Of a stretch of 53,894 bases of DNA, positions 46,150-53,894 are shown piece by piece. This DNA comes from Lentisphaeria bacterium. Its GTDB lineage: Bacteria > Verrucomicrobiota > Lentisphaeria > Victivallales > Victivallaceae. The stretch is from positions 1 through 53,894 of the forward strand of contig JAFTUS010000043.1 of assembly GCA_017466125.1 (NCBI GenBank). The letters run 5' to 3'. Each line of letters begins with the position of its first letter. The first letter of the stretch is position 1. A program made the translations under genes and the position numbers. The notes below the pieces were generated by a model that ran no database searches, had not been told where the DNA came from, and saw only the letters and a program-made list of their open reading frames with translations.

Positions 46150-46524
46150 ATGAAAAAAGGTGAATCAAAAGTTTGTCCGCAGTGCGGTGAAAAATCCTTT
46201 GCCAAAGAAAAAAAGGTCATGGAAAACTGGAGTGTAAAGGAACTCCGTCTGGTCTGTTCCTTCTGCGGTGCAGACTGGGGTCTGCCCGATGCCGACGAAA
46301 AAACGGCGGCAGTCAACAAAGCCGCCGACCGTTTTGCCGCCCTGCTTGGGGAGGTGGAGAAAAGTGAAAAGGCGGATATTTCCCCCACAGAAGATTACGG
46401 CAAATTCTGCCGCAACTGCAAACACTTCATCACGCATCCGTTCAAGAGCCTCTGTTCCAGAACCAATCAGGAAGCCGACCCCATGGGTGAATGTGAATTT
46501 TTCAGTGCCAAAATAAATTTCTGA
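46150..46524 (+). CDS. Small zinc-finger protein of unknown function
   Basis: A 124-aa protein with CxxC pairs at both ends: CPQC and CSFC in the first 40 residues, then CRNCKHF and a later Cys pair (SLCSR, GECEFF) in the last 45. The middle is acidic and charged. I start at 46150 after GGAGGGAAT; the frame is open 38 codons further. The C-terminal CRNCKHF-SLCSR pattern suggests a second, separate metal site. It is divergent from clpB. No known family is recognised. Confidence 0.7.
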   Translation: MKKGESKVCPQCGEKSFAKEKKVMENWSVKELRLVCSFCGADWGLPDADEKTAAVNKAADRFAALLGEVEKSEKADISPTEDYGKFCRNCKHFITHPFKSLCSRTNQEADPMGECEFFSAKINF

Positions 46525-46670
46525 CACCTCAAGGCTCAACAGCGCATATTCCGACCCGCCCCGAATGTTGGGTTCGCTGACTCCCGGACGTGATACATCC
46601 GTCTTCATTGCATTACGCCTTCCCGCACAGAACCGGATACAAAACAGTCGGCACCAGGCAGAGAACCAAT

Positions 46671-46720
46671 AATGCAGTAAAACAGCATTATTTTATTAAC
46701 TCTGCGTGTCCCGGGCAAAC
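46671..46720. repeat. Copy 2 of a terminator-like repeat
   Basis: AATGC-AGTAAAACA-GCATT is an inverted repeat followed by ATTTTATT, then GCGTGTCCCGGGCAAAC. It matches 39875-39915 apart from a short insertion and one mismatch. The stretch 46525-46670 shows no gene. Confidence 0.5.
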
Positions 46721-46726
46721 GGGGAC

Positions 46727-48511
46727 TTATTCGCCGCACTGCTCAAAAACTGCCATACCGGAAAGCGGGACGGAGATCCGGTGCAATCCAGCCTCAAGCC
46801 GCTTGCGCTCCGTCTCTTCGCCGAACACGTCACAAATGGTAACGGTACAGGCTTTACGGAGTTCTGCAAACAGTTCTGTTTCATGGGTCGCATTGACCAG
46901 ATAATGAGGTTTTCCGCCGCGGATTTCCATGCAGTTTTTGCCGTACAGGGCAGTAATGATCTCCCTGCGGCTTTCAGCTGTTACGACCGGATAACTGAGT
47001 TCCGGGTGTTCCGGATGCAGTGTACCTTCCAGCAGGGTCTCCCGGTGTTCTTTGCAGAAATCCATCCAGAAACGGATCATTTTTAAATGGGATTCCGGCA
47101 GAGCGGAGAGACGGCAGGATATTTGAGGGGTGCTGAACAGCACGTTCAAAATCTGCAATGCCGCCGTTTCCGGCGTTTCCCATTCCGGCCAAATCACCAT
47201 GTCGGAGTGGATGGGAGCATCTCCGGAAAGCAGCCGCAGATCGATCGTGCGAACCCGGTTTTGCAGCAGATCAAACGGACAATCCGATGCACGGAAAATA
47301 TTGGCATAATGTCTCATGCCGGGCCCGGTGTACAACTGACGGAACTCGATCATGATTTCAGGGTTCAGTTTTTGCAGTCCGCCGCACACCTCGTCCAGCA
47401 TTTTTTTCACGCCGTCCATAAGAGAAACGGTATCACGTCCGCCCTGTATTCTCTCATTTTCAGAAGATTCAGCCGTAGAGAAGAGCGTATCAATGAAATC
47501 CAGTTTTAATCCATCCAGCCGGTACTCACGGACAAGTGAGGCGCAACGTTCCGCCAGATATTGCCGGACTTCGGGATAACGGGGATCAACGATAAGTAAT
47601 TTGGGCGTTTTCCGGAGACTCATTTTGCTGAATTTTTCAAAAAGTTCCGCATGTTCGGCCCCGATATAGGGCAGAGCGACCCACAACATCACTTTGATTC
47701 CGAGTTTGTGGCAGGTATCAACCAACATTTTCAGGTCCGGGAATTTGCCGGGATAAACATTCCACTCGCCGCAACTGGTCATCACAAGTCCGCCGCCGTC
47801 AACCCCCTCGCACTGCCAGCCGTCATCAATGATGATCGTATCGAGACCGCATAAACTGATACGGTCAAGTTCCGTTTCCAGAAACTGCTGGGTCACGCCT
47901 TTCTGACATTGATACCATGTGGAATAGACCGGCAAACGGCAGTTTGCCGGAGCATACATGGCAGACGGACACCCCGGCTGCTCCACCTGCCATGCAGTTA
48001 CATCCTGCAGGACATCAGCATAAAAAATCCGGCGCCGGTCGATGCGGAATGAAACATGAAAGGTTCTTTCTTTTCCGCAAGGTTCTCTGAAGAGTTTTAT
48101 TTCAGTATGGATTTGCCCGTTTTCACGCGGACCGCTCGTCATGGTGACCGGCAAAAATGTTTCGGAGCAGGCAATACACACGGTATTGATCCCCGCAAGG
48201 TTCTGATAGGCACAAATCGGCACGCTCCGGTTGAAGGCACACGCCTCTCTGCCGCTGGTCCACCATTCCGGCTGAAGGTGATGGGAATCCAAAAGCGCAG
48301 TCCGCGGTTTCCATTTCACTTGCGTATCCAGCATCGGCACCTCAAAACTGACCGTTATTTCCGGCGGTTCTCCGGCGGTGCAGTTCTTCAGTTCGAGATG
48401 CAGCAAAGAACAATCCTGCTCCATGATCTCTTCAGTAAAAGAGATATCCCACCCATTGAGTTCGCCGGAAACGGCGGCGTTGGCGATTTTCATCCGGTAT
48501 GTCTGATCCAT
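46727..48511 (-). CDS. GH36-like alpha-galactosidase
   Basis: A 594-aa enzyme. The N-terminal beta-sandwich (1-200) is followed by a (beta/alpha)8 barrel: TIIIDDGWQ, IKVMLWVALPYIG, the nucleophile in DGLKLDFID (Asp338) and the acid/base in FRASDCPFD (Asp410), a clan GH-D pattern. No signal peptide is seen. I use ATG 48511 with AAGGAAA upstream; a GTG six codons earlier would overlap the ribosome site. It is the third gene of a pseudopilin / secreted protein / GH36 operon, 22 bp after its neighbour. Probably trims galactosyl units from material released by that secreted protein. Confidence 0.87.
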   Translation of the reverse strand: MDQTYRMKIANAAVSGELNGWDISFTEEIMEQDCSLLHLELKNCTAGEPPEITVSFEVPMLDTQVKWKPRTALLDSHHLQPEWWTSGREACAFNRSVPICAYQNLAGINTVCIACSETFLPVTMTSGPRENGQIHTEIKLFREPCGKERTFHVSFRIDRRRIFYADVLQDVTAWQVEQPGCPSAMYAPANCRLPVYSTWYQCQKGVTQQFLETELDRISLCGLDTIIIDDGWQCEGVDGGGLVMTSCGEWNVYPGKFPDLKMLVDTCHKLGIKVMLWVALPYIGAEHAELFEKFSKMSLRKTPKLLIVDPRYPEVRQYLAERCASLVREYRLDGLKLDFIDTLFSTAESSENERIQGGRDTVSLMDGVKKMLDEVCGGLQKLNPEIMIEFRQLYTGPGMRHYANIFRASDCPFDLLQNRVRTIDLRLLSGDAPIHSDMVIWPEWETPETAALQILNVLFSTPQISCRLSALPESHLKMIRFWMDFCKEHRETLLEGTLHPEHPELSYPVVTAESRREIITALYGKNCMEIRGGKPHYLVNATHETELFAELRKACTVTICDVFGEETERKRLEAGLHRISVPLSGMAVFEQCGE

Positions 48512-48533
48512 AGTATTTCCTTTCCGCACCGAA

Positions 48534-51500
48534 TCACTCTTCCAAAGTAACAGCCAGAATGATCGGCACAGAACTGTTTTCGGAGATTATTTCGATTGCT
48601 TTCAATTTCGCCATGCCGCGCTGATTGACGCCCTGCATGGTCACACCTTTTGCAACAACATCATTTTCCCAGACATACAGATAACTGCCGACACCCTTGC
48701 CCCACTGCCCCGCTTTGGCAGGACCGCAGATCGGTCCCGGAGAGGCATTCCGGACATAACCGAGCGAACTTCCGGCCGGCGGGATTTTCCACTCACCGAT
48801 GTGAACATCACGGAATATTTCCAGATCACGGGTCTGACCGTCGCTGAAATGCAAACGGTATGTCATGACTTTGACCCCGGCAGCATAGCAGATGCCGTGC
48901 AGGAAGAATATACGCCGCACATTTTGTTCTCCGACCGGGATCTTCACTGAAGCCGGATAACTCTGACGTGCTTTCCCACGGAGCATGATCATACCTTTGC
49001 CGCCGTTTTCAGCGGGGTCTGCAAAGCGGAACGGCACTCCTGAAATCTGAACCATGCCTTTGGGGAAATTCCAGACATCCTGATTTTTATCCGACGGCAG
49101 TTGATCGTTCAGTGCCTGATTGCAGAACTTCGCAAGATCCAGCGTGCGGCAGACGCCGGTCTTGTAAACGACCTGGGCTGTTTTCATCTCCGGTTTCACT
49201 CCCGGAGCCGGGGCTTTTGCCAAATTGATCAGGGGGGTCGGTTTTTCGCGGCTGGGGAAAGGATAAGCGGCAGGATCGCCATGGGGCAGACGGATCGTCA
49301 CAACAGCCGCCCCCGCTTTTACCGGAATCGCATAATCCATTCCCCATGAGCCTTTTCGCACGGCAACGGGTTTTCCGTTTACGGTGACAGAAAGCGGTTC
49401 AAGCATGGATACAACCGTTAAAACATCGTCATTTTCGGCGGCAAGGCCGATTTCTGCCGTGCAGGAATCGCGGTCAAAACTCCCCGTAAGGAGACGCATT
49501 CTGCCGTAATCACCGATCCAGAGCGGATCATTTTGAGCGATCAGATGCGGCAGAGTTCCGACCCGCGTCGGCCAATCTGTAAATTCAAAAGGCCCCCAGG
49601 ATTTTTTCCAGACATCAGCGGGAACACCGGCAGGCGGTTTTTGCGGGGAGTAATCTGCGGAAAAATTCTCCCGGTAGAGTTTTCTTATTTTATTTACATC
49701 GCGTTGTGTAAACGCCATGAATTTCAGCGTATTGAATGCGTTGTTCCGGCGTTCGCCGCGGATGCAGTAGGCCGGATCGAGCGTTTCCGGAATTTCGGTG
49801 AGCATTTCCTGAACGATATGCTCCGTCTCTTCCGGCAGAAAACGCAGCAGCATCCCGAAAAACGGATAATCGTAAGCAGTACAGCCCGCCACCTGAAAAA
49901 AGGCATTCCAGGCATTCGGTTTAAAGGGTTTCCAGGGAGCAGCAGAGGTGCCGTTATTGTCAACACAAATGCTCCAGCCGATTTGACCGTTGGCTTTTTC
50001 CGGCCCGCCTGTGTTGCGGACATGAGCGGAGAGAACAGAAATATTCCGGTGGATCAAAGCCGTGGCCGTTACGGTCTGTTTTGCAGCAAGATAGAGCGCA
50101 TGGTCAGCAAGGGCGCGATCTTTCATTCCGAGAGCCAGACGGTACATAAAGATATAGGCACGGTATCCGTCACCGAACATATCACCGGCAAGGATCAGTC
50201 CGGAGTTCGTGCAATTCATGCCGGGTGCCCTCCAGGTCTGGCAGAGCATGAGCGGCGTACAGAAATCTTTCAGCCTCTCCCAGTTGCGTTCCACCAGATC
50301 CCAACGGCCATAGAATTTTGCTTCGGTATAGGGGAACTGAAGCAATGCCATATTGAACATCGTCATATCTCCCTTCATCGGAAAACCATGACGTTCTCCC
50401 CGCCACCCGGCGAACCATCCGGAACGGCCGGTCATCGGGTCGATCAGATAAATCGGCAGCATATAAGATGTTCTCGCTCTCGTGCGGTAATAGAAAGCCT
50501 CCCCCCGAGCCACACGGTCAAGCTGCCCCGGGGAACGATAAACATCGAGCAGTTTACGGGTTTCCGGCTCCATCATCAGATAGCCGGTCAATACGCCCGA
50601 TGACTGGTCACCCATGTGAGTTCCACGCCATTCATCATTTTTTGACCGCTGTGAAATGAATTGATTGTACTCTTTCAGAAACGCCTCTTCTCCGGAAGGT
50701 TTCAAGGGAATACGATCCAGCAGATCCGGTTTGGTGATTTGATAAACAAGTTCATTTTCTGCTGTCGTGCGGAAGGGGCCGAATTTCGTTATCATCGCAG
50801 CCGGAGAAAGTTTCGAGATCACAGTCAAGGGAGTTTTTCCGGCAAGAGCCTGACTGTAAAGCGGCGGGAAAGGTACATACGCAGGCGCAGAAGCATCAAG
50901 ACGAATCGCCTGTTTCACCCGGTTGTATATCGTGATTTTATCTTTTCCGACCGAGAAGGTTTCTTCCATTTCCAGCGGAAAATAGGAGAGCAGCTTTGAA
51001 ACAAGGCGGATTTTCTCAAGTTCGCCCGCCGGAACACTTTTCCAATTTTTCGCATAATCGATCTTTTGAGGAACTGCGCCGTGAAGCGTCGCGACTGCGA
51101 CTTTCCCGATTTTGCCTTTTGCCGTGATCTGCAACCCTGCGGCAGTTGTTTTCAACTGCTCCGGGAGATTTTGAAAAACCAGCAGGATCGGCCTTTTCGG
51201 TGCAGTATTCTCCCAGTGCAGAAGCATCCATTTTGCACTCATCTGCCCGAGCGGCACTTCCGTTGGCTTGCGGAATATTTTTGCTTTCCCGCCGATTTCT
51301 GCAACGATCATGGAAGGCACAGCAGGTCTTTTCAGAGTATTATCAGAAACAGTGATCGAAGAAACCGGAAACTCAAACAGCACCCCGGGGGCAAGCCCGC
51401 TCCACCAGGAGTCAGCAAAACATTCCCGGTTTGTCTTCAAATCCCGGAAACGGTATCTCCGGTGCGAGTGGGTCCAGGAGCCTTCCAACTGGCTGAATCC

Positions 51501-52889
51501 GACCGGAACGGCATCCGATATTTCCACAGATACGTTCCACTCATCCAGCGAACCGGCATAGGGGCGGAACTCTTCAGCCGGCCTTGCATAGAGGGTCGTA
51601 TTTCTGATGTTGGTATTCAGAAGGGTATGCCATGTGCCGAGAAAACCGTAAACCCCGGTTGCGTATGCGCTGGACCCCGGACGGAACACCGGTTTGCCGT
51701 TATCCGCAAAAAGCGGAGCAAGTATTTTCTTTTTTTGCAGTGCTGCACGTTTTTCCAAATCAGAACAGAGCAAAAAAAATCCGGCATTGTATGCCGCTGC
51801 CCATTGAGCGCGCAAATTCTTCCAATGTCCTTTCCATGCCGCGAGAACTTGCGGCATTTCCCGCTGACGTGCGATCGTCTCAAGATATTCCGCTTCATTA
51901 TCCTGCGCCAGCAATTCCGCCCCCAAACGCACGCGTTCCTCGGCGATCTCTTTGAAAAAAGCGGCGGCTGCTTCAAACTGGGGAGAAAAAACATTTTTGC
52001 TTTCGGGATATTTCTCTTTGTACTTCAGCATCCCGGCAATTTCCTGTTCCACGGATGTATATAAGTTGAATTTTTCCAGTGCGGCGGCATTGCTGCGCCA
52101 GTCAACGGTACGGGCAGTCAACTCTTCATAAAAAAATTTGATGCGCCGTTCGCGCATCCATTGATAAAAGTTCGGACTTAAACTGTTGCCCGAATAACTC
52201 CGGTGCAGAGAGAGCTGGAAAGCCTCAAAGCCATCCAGTTCTGCCGCCGCCTCTTCCGGCTTCATTTTTGCCAGAAGCGGCCGGAGTTTTTTCCAAGCCT
52301 GAAACATCTGCACGTACTCAAACTTTTCCGGGTTCCGTTTTGCCAGACAGAGAAATCCGAGATCGATCTGTTCCGCCCGCCTCATTGCGAGCGGTTTTTC
52401 TGTTTTTTCCTTCTGAACAGCGAGAGATTTTTCCATCGTTATTTTTCTGACATAAAGGGTACCCGGCACTTCCCGCAGTTCAACGTTAAGCCAGATATCG
52501 ACATTTTCCTTCATTTCAAGTGTAAGGGTCAATTCGGTCCAATCGAAGGTTCCGGAGAGGTTATTCCGGGTGGCGATTTCATCAGCCTTGCCATTGAAGC
52601 GTCCGAATACGACAAGCCGGACCCCTTGAAAATAATGTTTTTTCCTGCCGATATTTTCGCCTTTGACCTCTGCCTTGAACGTTACCTTTTCGCCTTTTTT
52701 CAGTTTCATCCAAATTCCCGCCATACTGCGATTTTTTGTACCATCACTGTTTATGCGGATAACGCCCTGATCGATCACCGCCTTTTGCAGACGCAATGAT
52801 TTAGCCGACGGAAAAAGGACCTCTTCAGCCGCCTGAAGCGTAAATACGGAAAGCAACAGCAGCACAATATATGTAAAATAATTTTTCAT
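48534..52889 (-). CDS. Very large secreted protein: N-terminal CBM-like, (alpha/alpha) toroid-like core, C-terminal beta-sandwich module
   Basis: 1451 aa with a signal peptide (MKNYFTYIVLLLLSVFTLQA) at ATG 52889; the frame is open 15 codons more. Residues about 20-150 look like a beta-sandwich binding domain. After a helical region and a beta region, residues about 830-1100 resemble a helical (alpha/alpha) toroid as in glycan lyases or GH families with that fold (FYGRWDLVERNWERLKDF, GDGYRAYIFMYRLALG). The last 200 residues are the same module as in the proteins at 3 and 28015, here at the C-terminus. No family can be assigned. It lies 22 bp after the pseudopilin gene. Confidence 0.8.
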   Translation of the reverse strand: MKNYFTYIVLLLLSVFTLQAAEEVLFPSAKSLRLQKAVIDQGVIRINSDGTKNRSMAGIWMKLKKGEKVTFKAEVKGENIGRKKHYFQGVRLVVFGRFNGKADEIATRNNLSGTFDWTELTLTLEMKENVDIWLNVELREVPGTLYVRKITMEKSLAVQKEKTEKPLAMRRAEQIDLGFLCLAKRNPEKFEYVQMFQAWKKLRPLLAKMKPEEAAAELDGFEAFQLSLHRSYSGNSLSPNFYQWMRERRIKFFYEELTARTVDWRSNAAALEKFNLYTSVEQEIAGMLKYKEKYPESKNVFSPQFEAAAAFFKEIAEERVRLGAELLAQDNEAEYLETIARQREMPQVLAAWKGHWKNLRAQWAAAYNAGFFLLCSDLEKRAALQKKKILAPLFADNGKPVFRPGSSAYATGVYGFLGTWHTLLNTNIRNTTLYARPAEEFRPYAGSLDEWNVSVEISDAVPVGFSQLEGSWTHSHRRYRFRDLKTNRECFADSWWSGLAPGVLFEFPVSSITVSDNTLKRPAVPSMIVAEIGGKAKIFRKPTEVPLGQMSAKWMLLHWENTAPKRPILLVFQNLPEQLKTTAAGLQITAKGKIGKVAVATLHGAVPQKIDYAKNWKSVPAGELEKIRLVSKLLSYFPLEMEETFSVGKDKITIYNRVKQAIRLDASAPAYVPFPPLYSQALAGKTPLTVISKLSPAAMITKFGPFRTTAENELVYQITKPDLLDRIPLKPSGEEAFLKEYNQFISQRSKNDEWRGTHMGDQSSGVLTGYLMMEPETRKLLDVYRSPGQLDRVARGEAFYYRTRARTSYMLPIYLIDPMTGRSGWFAGWRGERHGFPMKGDMTMFNMALLQFPYTEAKFYGRWDLVERNWERLKDFCTPLMLCQTWRAPGMNCTNSGLILAGDMFGDGYRAYIFMYRLALGMKDRALADHALYLAAKQTVTATALIHRNISVLSAHVRNTGGPEKANGQIGWSICVDNNGTSAAPWKPFKPNAWNAFFQVAGCTAYDYPFFGMLLRFLPEETEHIVQEMLTEIPETLDPAYCIRGERRNNAFNTLKFMAFTQRDVNKIRKLYRENFSADYSPQKPPAGVPADVWKKSWGPFEFTDWPTRVGTLPHLIAQNDPLWIGDYGRMRLLTGSFDRDSCTAEIGLAAENDDVLTVVSMLEPLSVTVNGKPVAVRKGSWGMDYAIPVKAGAAVVTIRLPHGDPAAYPFPSREKPTPLINLAKAPAPGVKPEMKTAQVVYKTGVCRTLDLAKFCNQALNDQLPSDKNQDVWNFPKGMVQISGVPFRFADPAENGGKGMIMLRGKARQSYPASVKIPVGEQNVRRIFFLHGICYAAGVKVMTYRLHFSDGQTRDLEIFRDVHIGEWKIPPAGSSLGYVRNASPGPICGPAKAGQWGKGVGSYLYVWENDVVAKGVTMQGVNQRGMAKLKAIEIISENSSVPIILAVTLEE

Positions 52890-52911
52890 CGTATCTATTC
52901 CCATTACAGTT

Positions 52912-53880
52912 TTAATATTTGATCCAATCAACATCGGTCACATAGTGTCCGTCCCACTTGAGATCCGTCCCCGAACCATCCATGGAAAGCGCATTGAGCG
53001 CAGAGCCGTGCAGTTGACTCCAGCGATAGGACGTTGAACTGTTCCAAAGCCCGGCAGTCATGGATTGTCCATCCCGCAAAAGAACCTGGCAAAAAAGAAT
53101 TTTGTTGTCGCCGACTTTGAACCACCCCGTTTCAGAAACGATCAGAGAATTGTTGTAAATATCTCTTACGCGAACGTGCGGAACATATTTCGTCGTTCCG
53201 CTGGAAAATCTCATCCAGCCGCCGGTACCTTGTGCGTTGGCGACTGCCATTTTTGCCGTCGGTGTATAGTTGGAGGAAAACGATTCAGCAGTGGAAATAT
53301 CTCCTGTTGTTGAATTATAGACTGCGCCGCGCTTGATCGCGGGACAGAAATAAACCCCTTTGGTATCTTTGAAAGAAAGCACTCCACAACCGACATTATT
53401 CTTATTGGCATAGTCGTGAACAGTGTCACCCCCCGCAAGATAAGGTTTGAGATAATATGTGAAACTGGCCTGAGCCCCACCCTGGGCTCCCGGCATAAAA
53501 TCTCTCGAATCATTGTTGTATTGAGCAATAGCAAGACCGATCTGTTTCAGATTGCTGAGACACTTTATTGTTTGTGCTTTGGTGCGGGCTTTATTCAACG
53601 CCGGCAAAAGCATAGCGGCAAGAATGGCGATGATGGCGATTACGACCAAAAGTTCGATAAGGGTAAACGGCGTCGGGAGAGAAAGGGAAACCTTTTTGGA
53701 AAAAGGTTCTCCCTTTCTCCCCCGAACCCCCTCTATCCTTTCAAAAAACTTTCGGGTAATTAAATTTTTTGCATCCGCAAAAACTGTAATTGATTTTTCA
53801 GCAAAATCACACAAAAACTGTGCGATTACGACCAAAAGTTCAATGAGGGTGAAACAACGATTTTCAGTTTTGTGCAACAT
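52912..53880 (-). CDS. Pseudopilin-like protein with duplicated prepilin signal and H-X9-DG signature
   Basis: A 322-aa protein. AAAGGA precedes ATG 53880. The first leader, MLHKTENRC, is followed at Phe10 by [11 protein letters not shown]. The frame then runs through 51 unrelated, partly basic residues, and at Phe72 the same [11 protein letters not shown] recurs, continuing as [17 protein letters not shown] and the normal pseudopilin body. [13 protein letters not shown] near the C-terminus fits H-X9-DG. No ATG, GTG or TTG lies close before the second copy, so the long form is what the DNA encodes. It is first in an operon with the 1451-aa secreted protein. The residue before Phe is Cys or Pro, not Gly. 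Confidence 0.87.
   Translation of the reverse strand: MLHKTENRCFTLIELLVVIAQFLCDFAEKSITVFADAKNLITRKFFERIEGVRGRKGEPFSKKVSLSLPTPFTLIELLVVIAIIAILAAMLLPALNKARTKAQTIKCLSNLKQIGLAIAQYNNDSRDFMPGAQGGAQASFTYYLKPYLAGGDTVHDYANKNNVGCGVLSFKDTKGVYFCPAIKRGAVYNSTTGDISTAESFSSNYTPTAKMAVANAQGTGGWMRFSSGTTKYVPHVRVRDIYNNSLIVSETGWFKVGDNKILFCQVLLRDGQSMTAGLWNSSTSYRWSQLHGSALNALSMDGSGTDLKWDGHYVTDVDWIKY
53636..53667. repeat. Direct repeat (inner copy) of the pseudopilin signal DNA
   Basis: 32 bp encoding the second [11 protein letters not shown], identical to 53822-53853 except at three third-codon positions. The two copies are 186 bp apart, exactly 62 codons. Confidence 0.9.
53675..53721. repeat. Near-perfect inverted repeat inside the pseudopilin insert
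   Basis: Arms 53675-53697 and 53700-53721 (centre AACCTTTTT/AAAAAGGTT, flanked by GGGAGAAAGGG-type sequence) pair almost fully, with two small indels. It is followed on the plus strand by CCCCGAACCCCCT. This looks like an intergenic REP-type or mobile repeat caught inside a coding sequence. Confidence 0.75.
53822..53853. repeat. Direct repeat (outer copy) of the pseudopilin signal DNA
   Basis: 32 bp encoding the first [11 protein letters not shown]; the partner of 53636-53667. Confidence 0.9.
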
Positions 53881-53894
53881 ATTGTATCCTTTCA

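Noticed and set aside
49533..50603. 356-codon plus-strand ORF opposite the 1451-aa secreted protein
   Set aside because: His/Arg/Phe-rich shadow with no motif; the minus strand carries the gene with its signal peptide and ribosome site.

Overview
The window looks like chromosomal DNA from a Gram-negative member of the PVC superphylum, most likely Lentisphaerota (Victivallales-like). The clues are two pseudopilin-like proteins with the [11 protein letters not shown] leader and an H-X9-DG C-terminal signature, a pair of secretin-like outer-membrane proteins, lipid A genes (lpxC with a double-hotdog fabZ), and a very high density of glycan-active enzymes with their AraC-type regulators. Taxonomy is inferred from gene content, not from a marker gene.

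Layout. 1-4.3 kb: 3' part of a giant glycoside hydrolase whose start lies left of the window, then a tiny ORF that may be a gene remnant and a shared terminator. 4.3-11.3 kb (minus): an apparent four-gene operon, secretin-like / secretin-like / amino-acid antiporter / PLP-dependent arginine-lysine-ornithine decarboxylase. 11.3-14.3 kb: a HAD-IIA phosphatase and a DEAD-box RNA helicase. 14.3-21.1 kb: an AraC regulator divergent from a glycyl radical enzyme and its activase, converging on a GH95 fucosidase-like enzyme and a beta-lactamase-fold hydrolase. 21.1-25.0 kb (minus): a tightly overlapping cluster of a zinc-ribbon protein, a COG2509-type FAD protein and two membrane proteins, one carrying what looks like an isolated GspE/PilB N-terminal domain. 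25.1-33.2 kb: an acetyl-xylan-esterase-like hydrolase, an AraC regulator, then pseudopilin / large secreted hydrolase / Gfo-Idh-MocA oxidoreductase, and an SGNH hydrolase. 33.2-39.9 kb: mostly housekeeping (NAD(P)/FAD oxidoreductase, tRNA-Arg(CCU), fabZ-like, lpxC, a second HAD-IIA paralogue, miaA, an rRNA methyltransferase, a polysaccharide deacetylase). 39.9-46.5 kb: AraC regulator divergent from a GH36 enzyme, clpB, and a small zinc-finger protein. 46.7-53.9 kb (minus): pseudopilin / 1451-aa secreted protein / GH36 operon.

How the genes fit together. Most of the window serves capture and breakdown of complex glycans: secreted multidomain enzymes, exo-galactosidase and fucosidase-type enzymes, esterases, a deacetylase, an oxidoreductase, and local AraC sensors. 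Twice a pseudopilin gene sits immediately upstream of a very large secreted protein carrying the same beta-sandwich module; the truncated first gene carries that module too. The most unusual structure is the last pseudopilin gene, whose signal-encoding segment is present twice, 186 bp apart and in frame, around an insert containing a strong hairpin.
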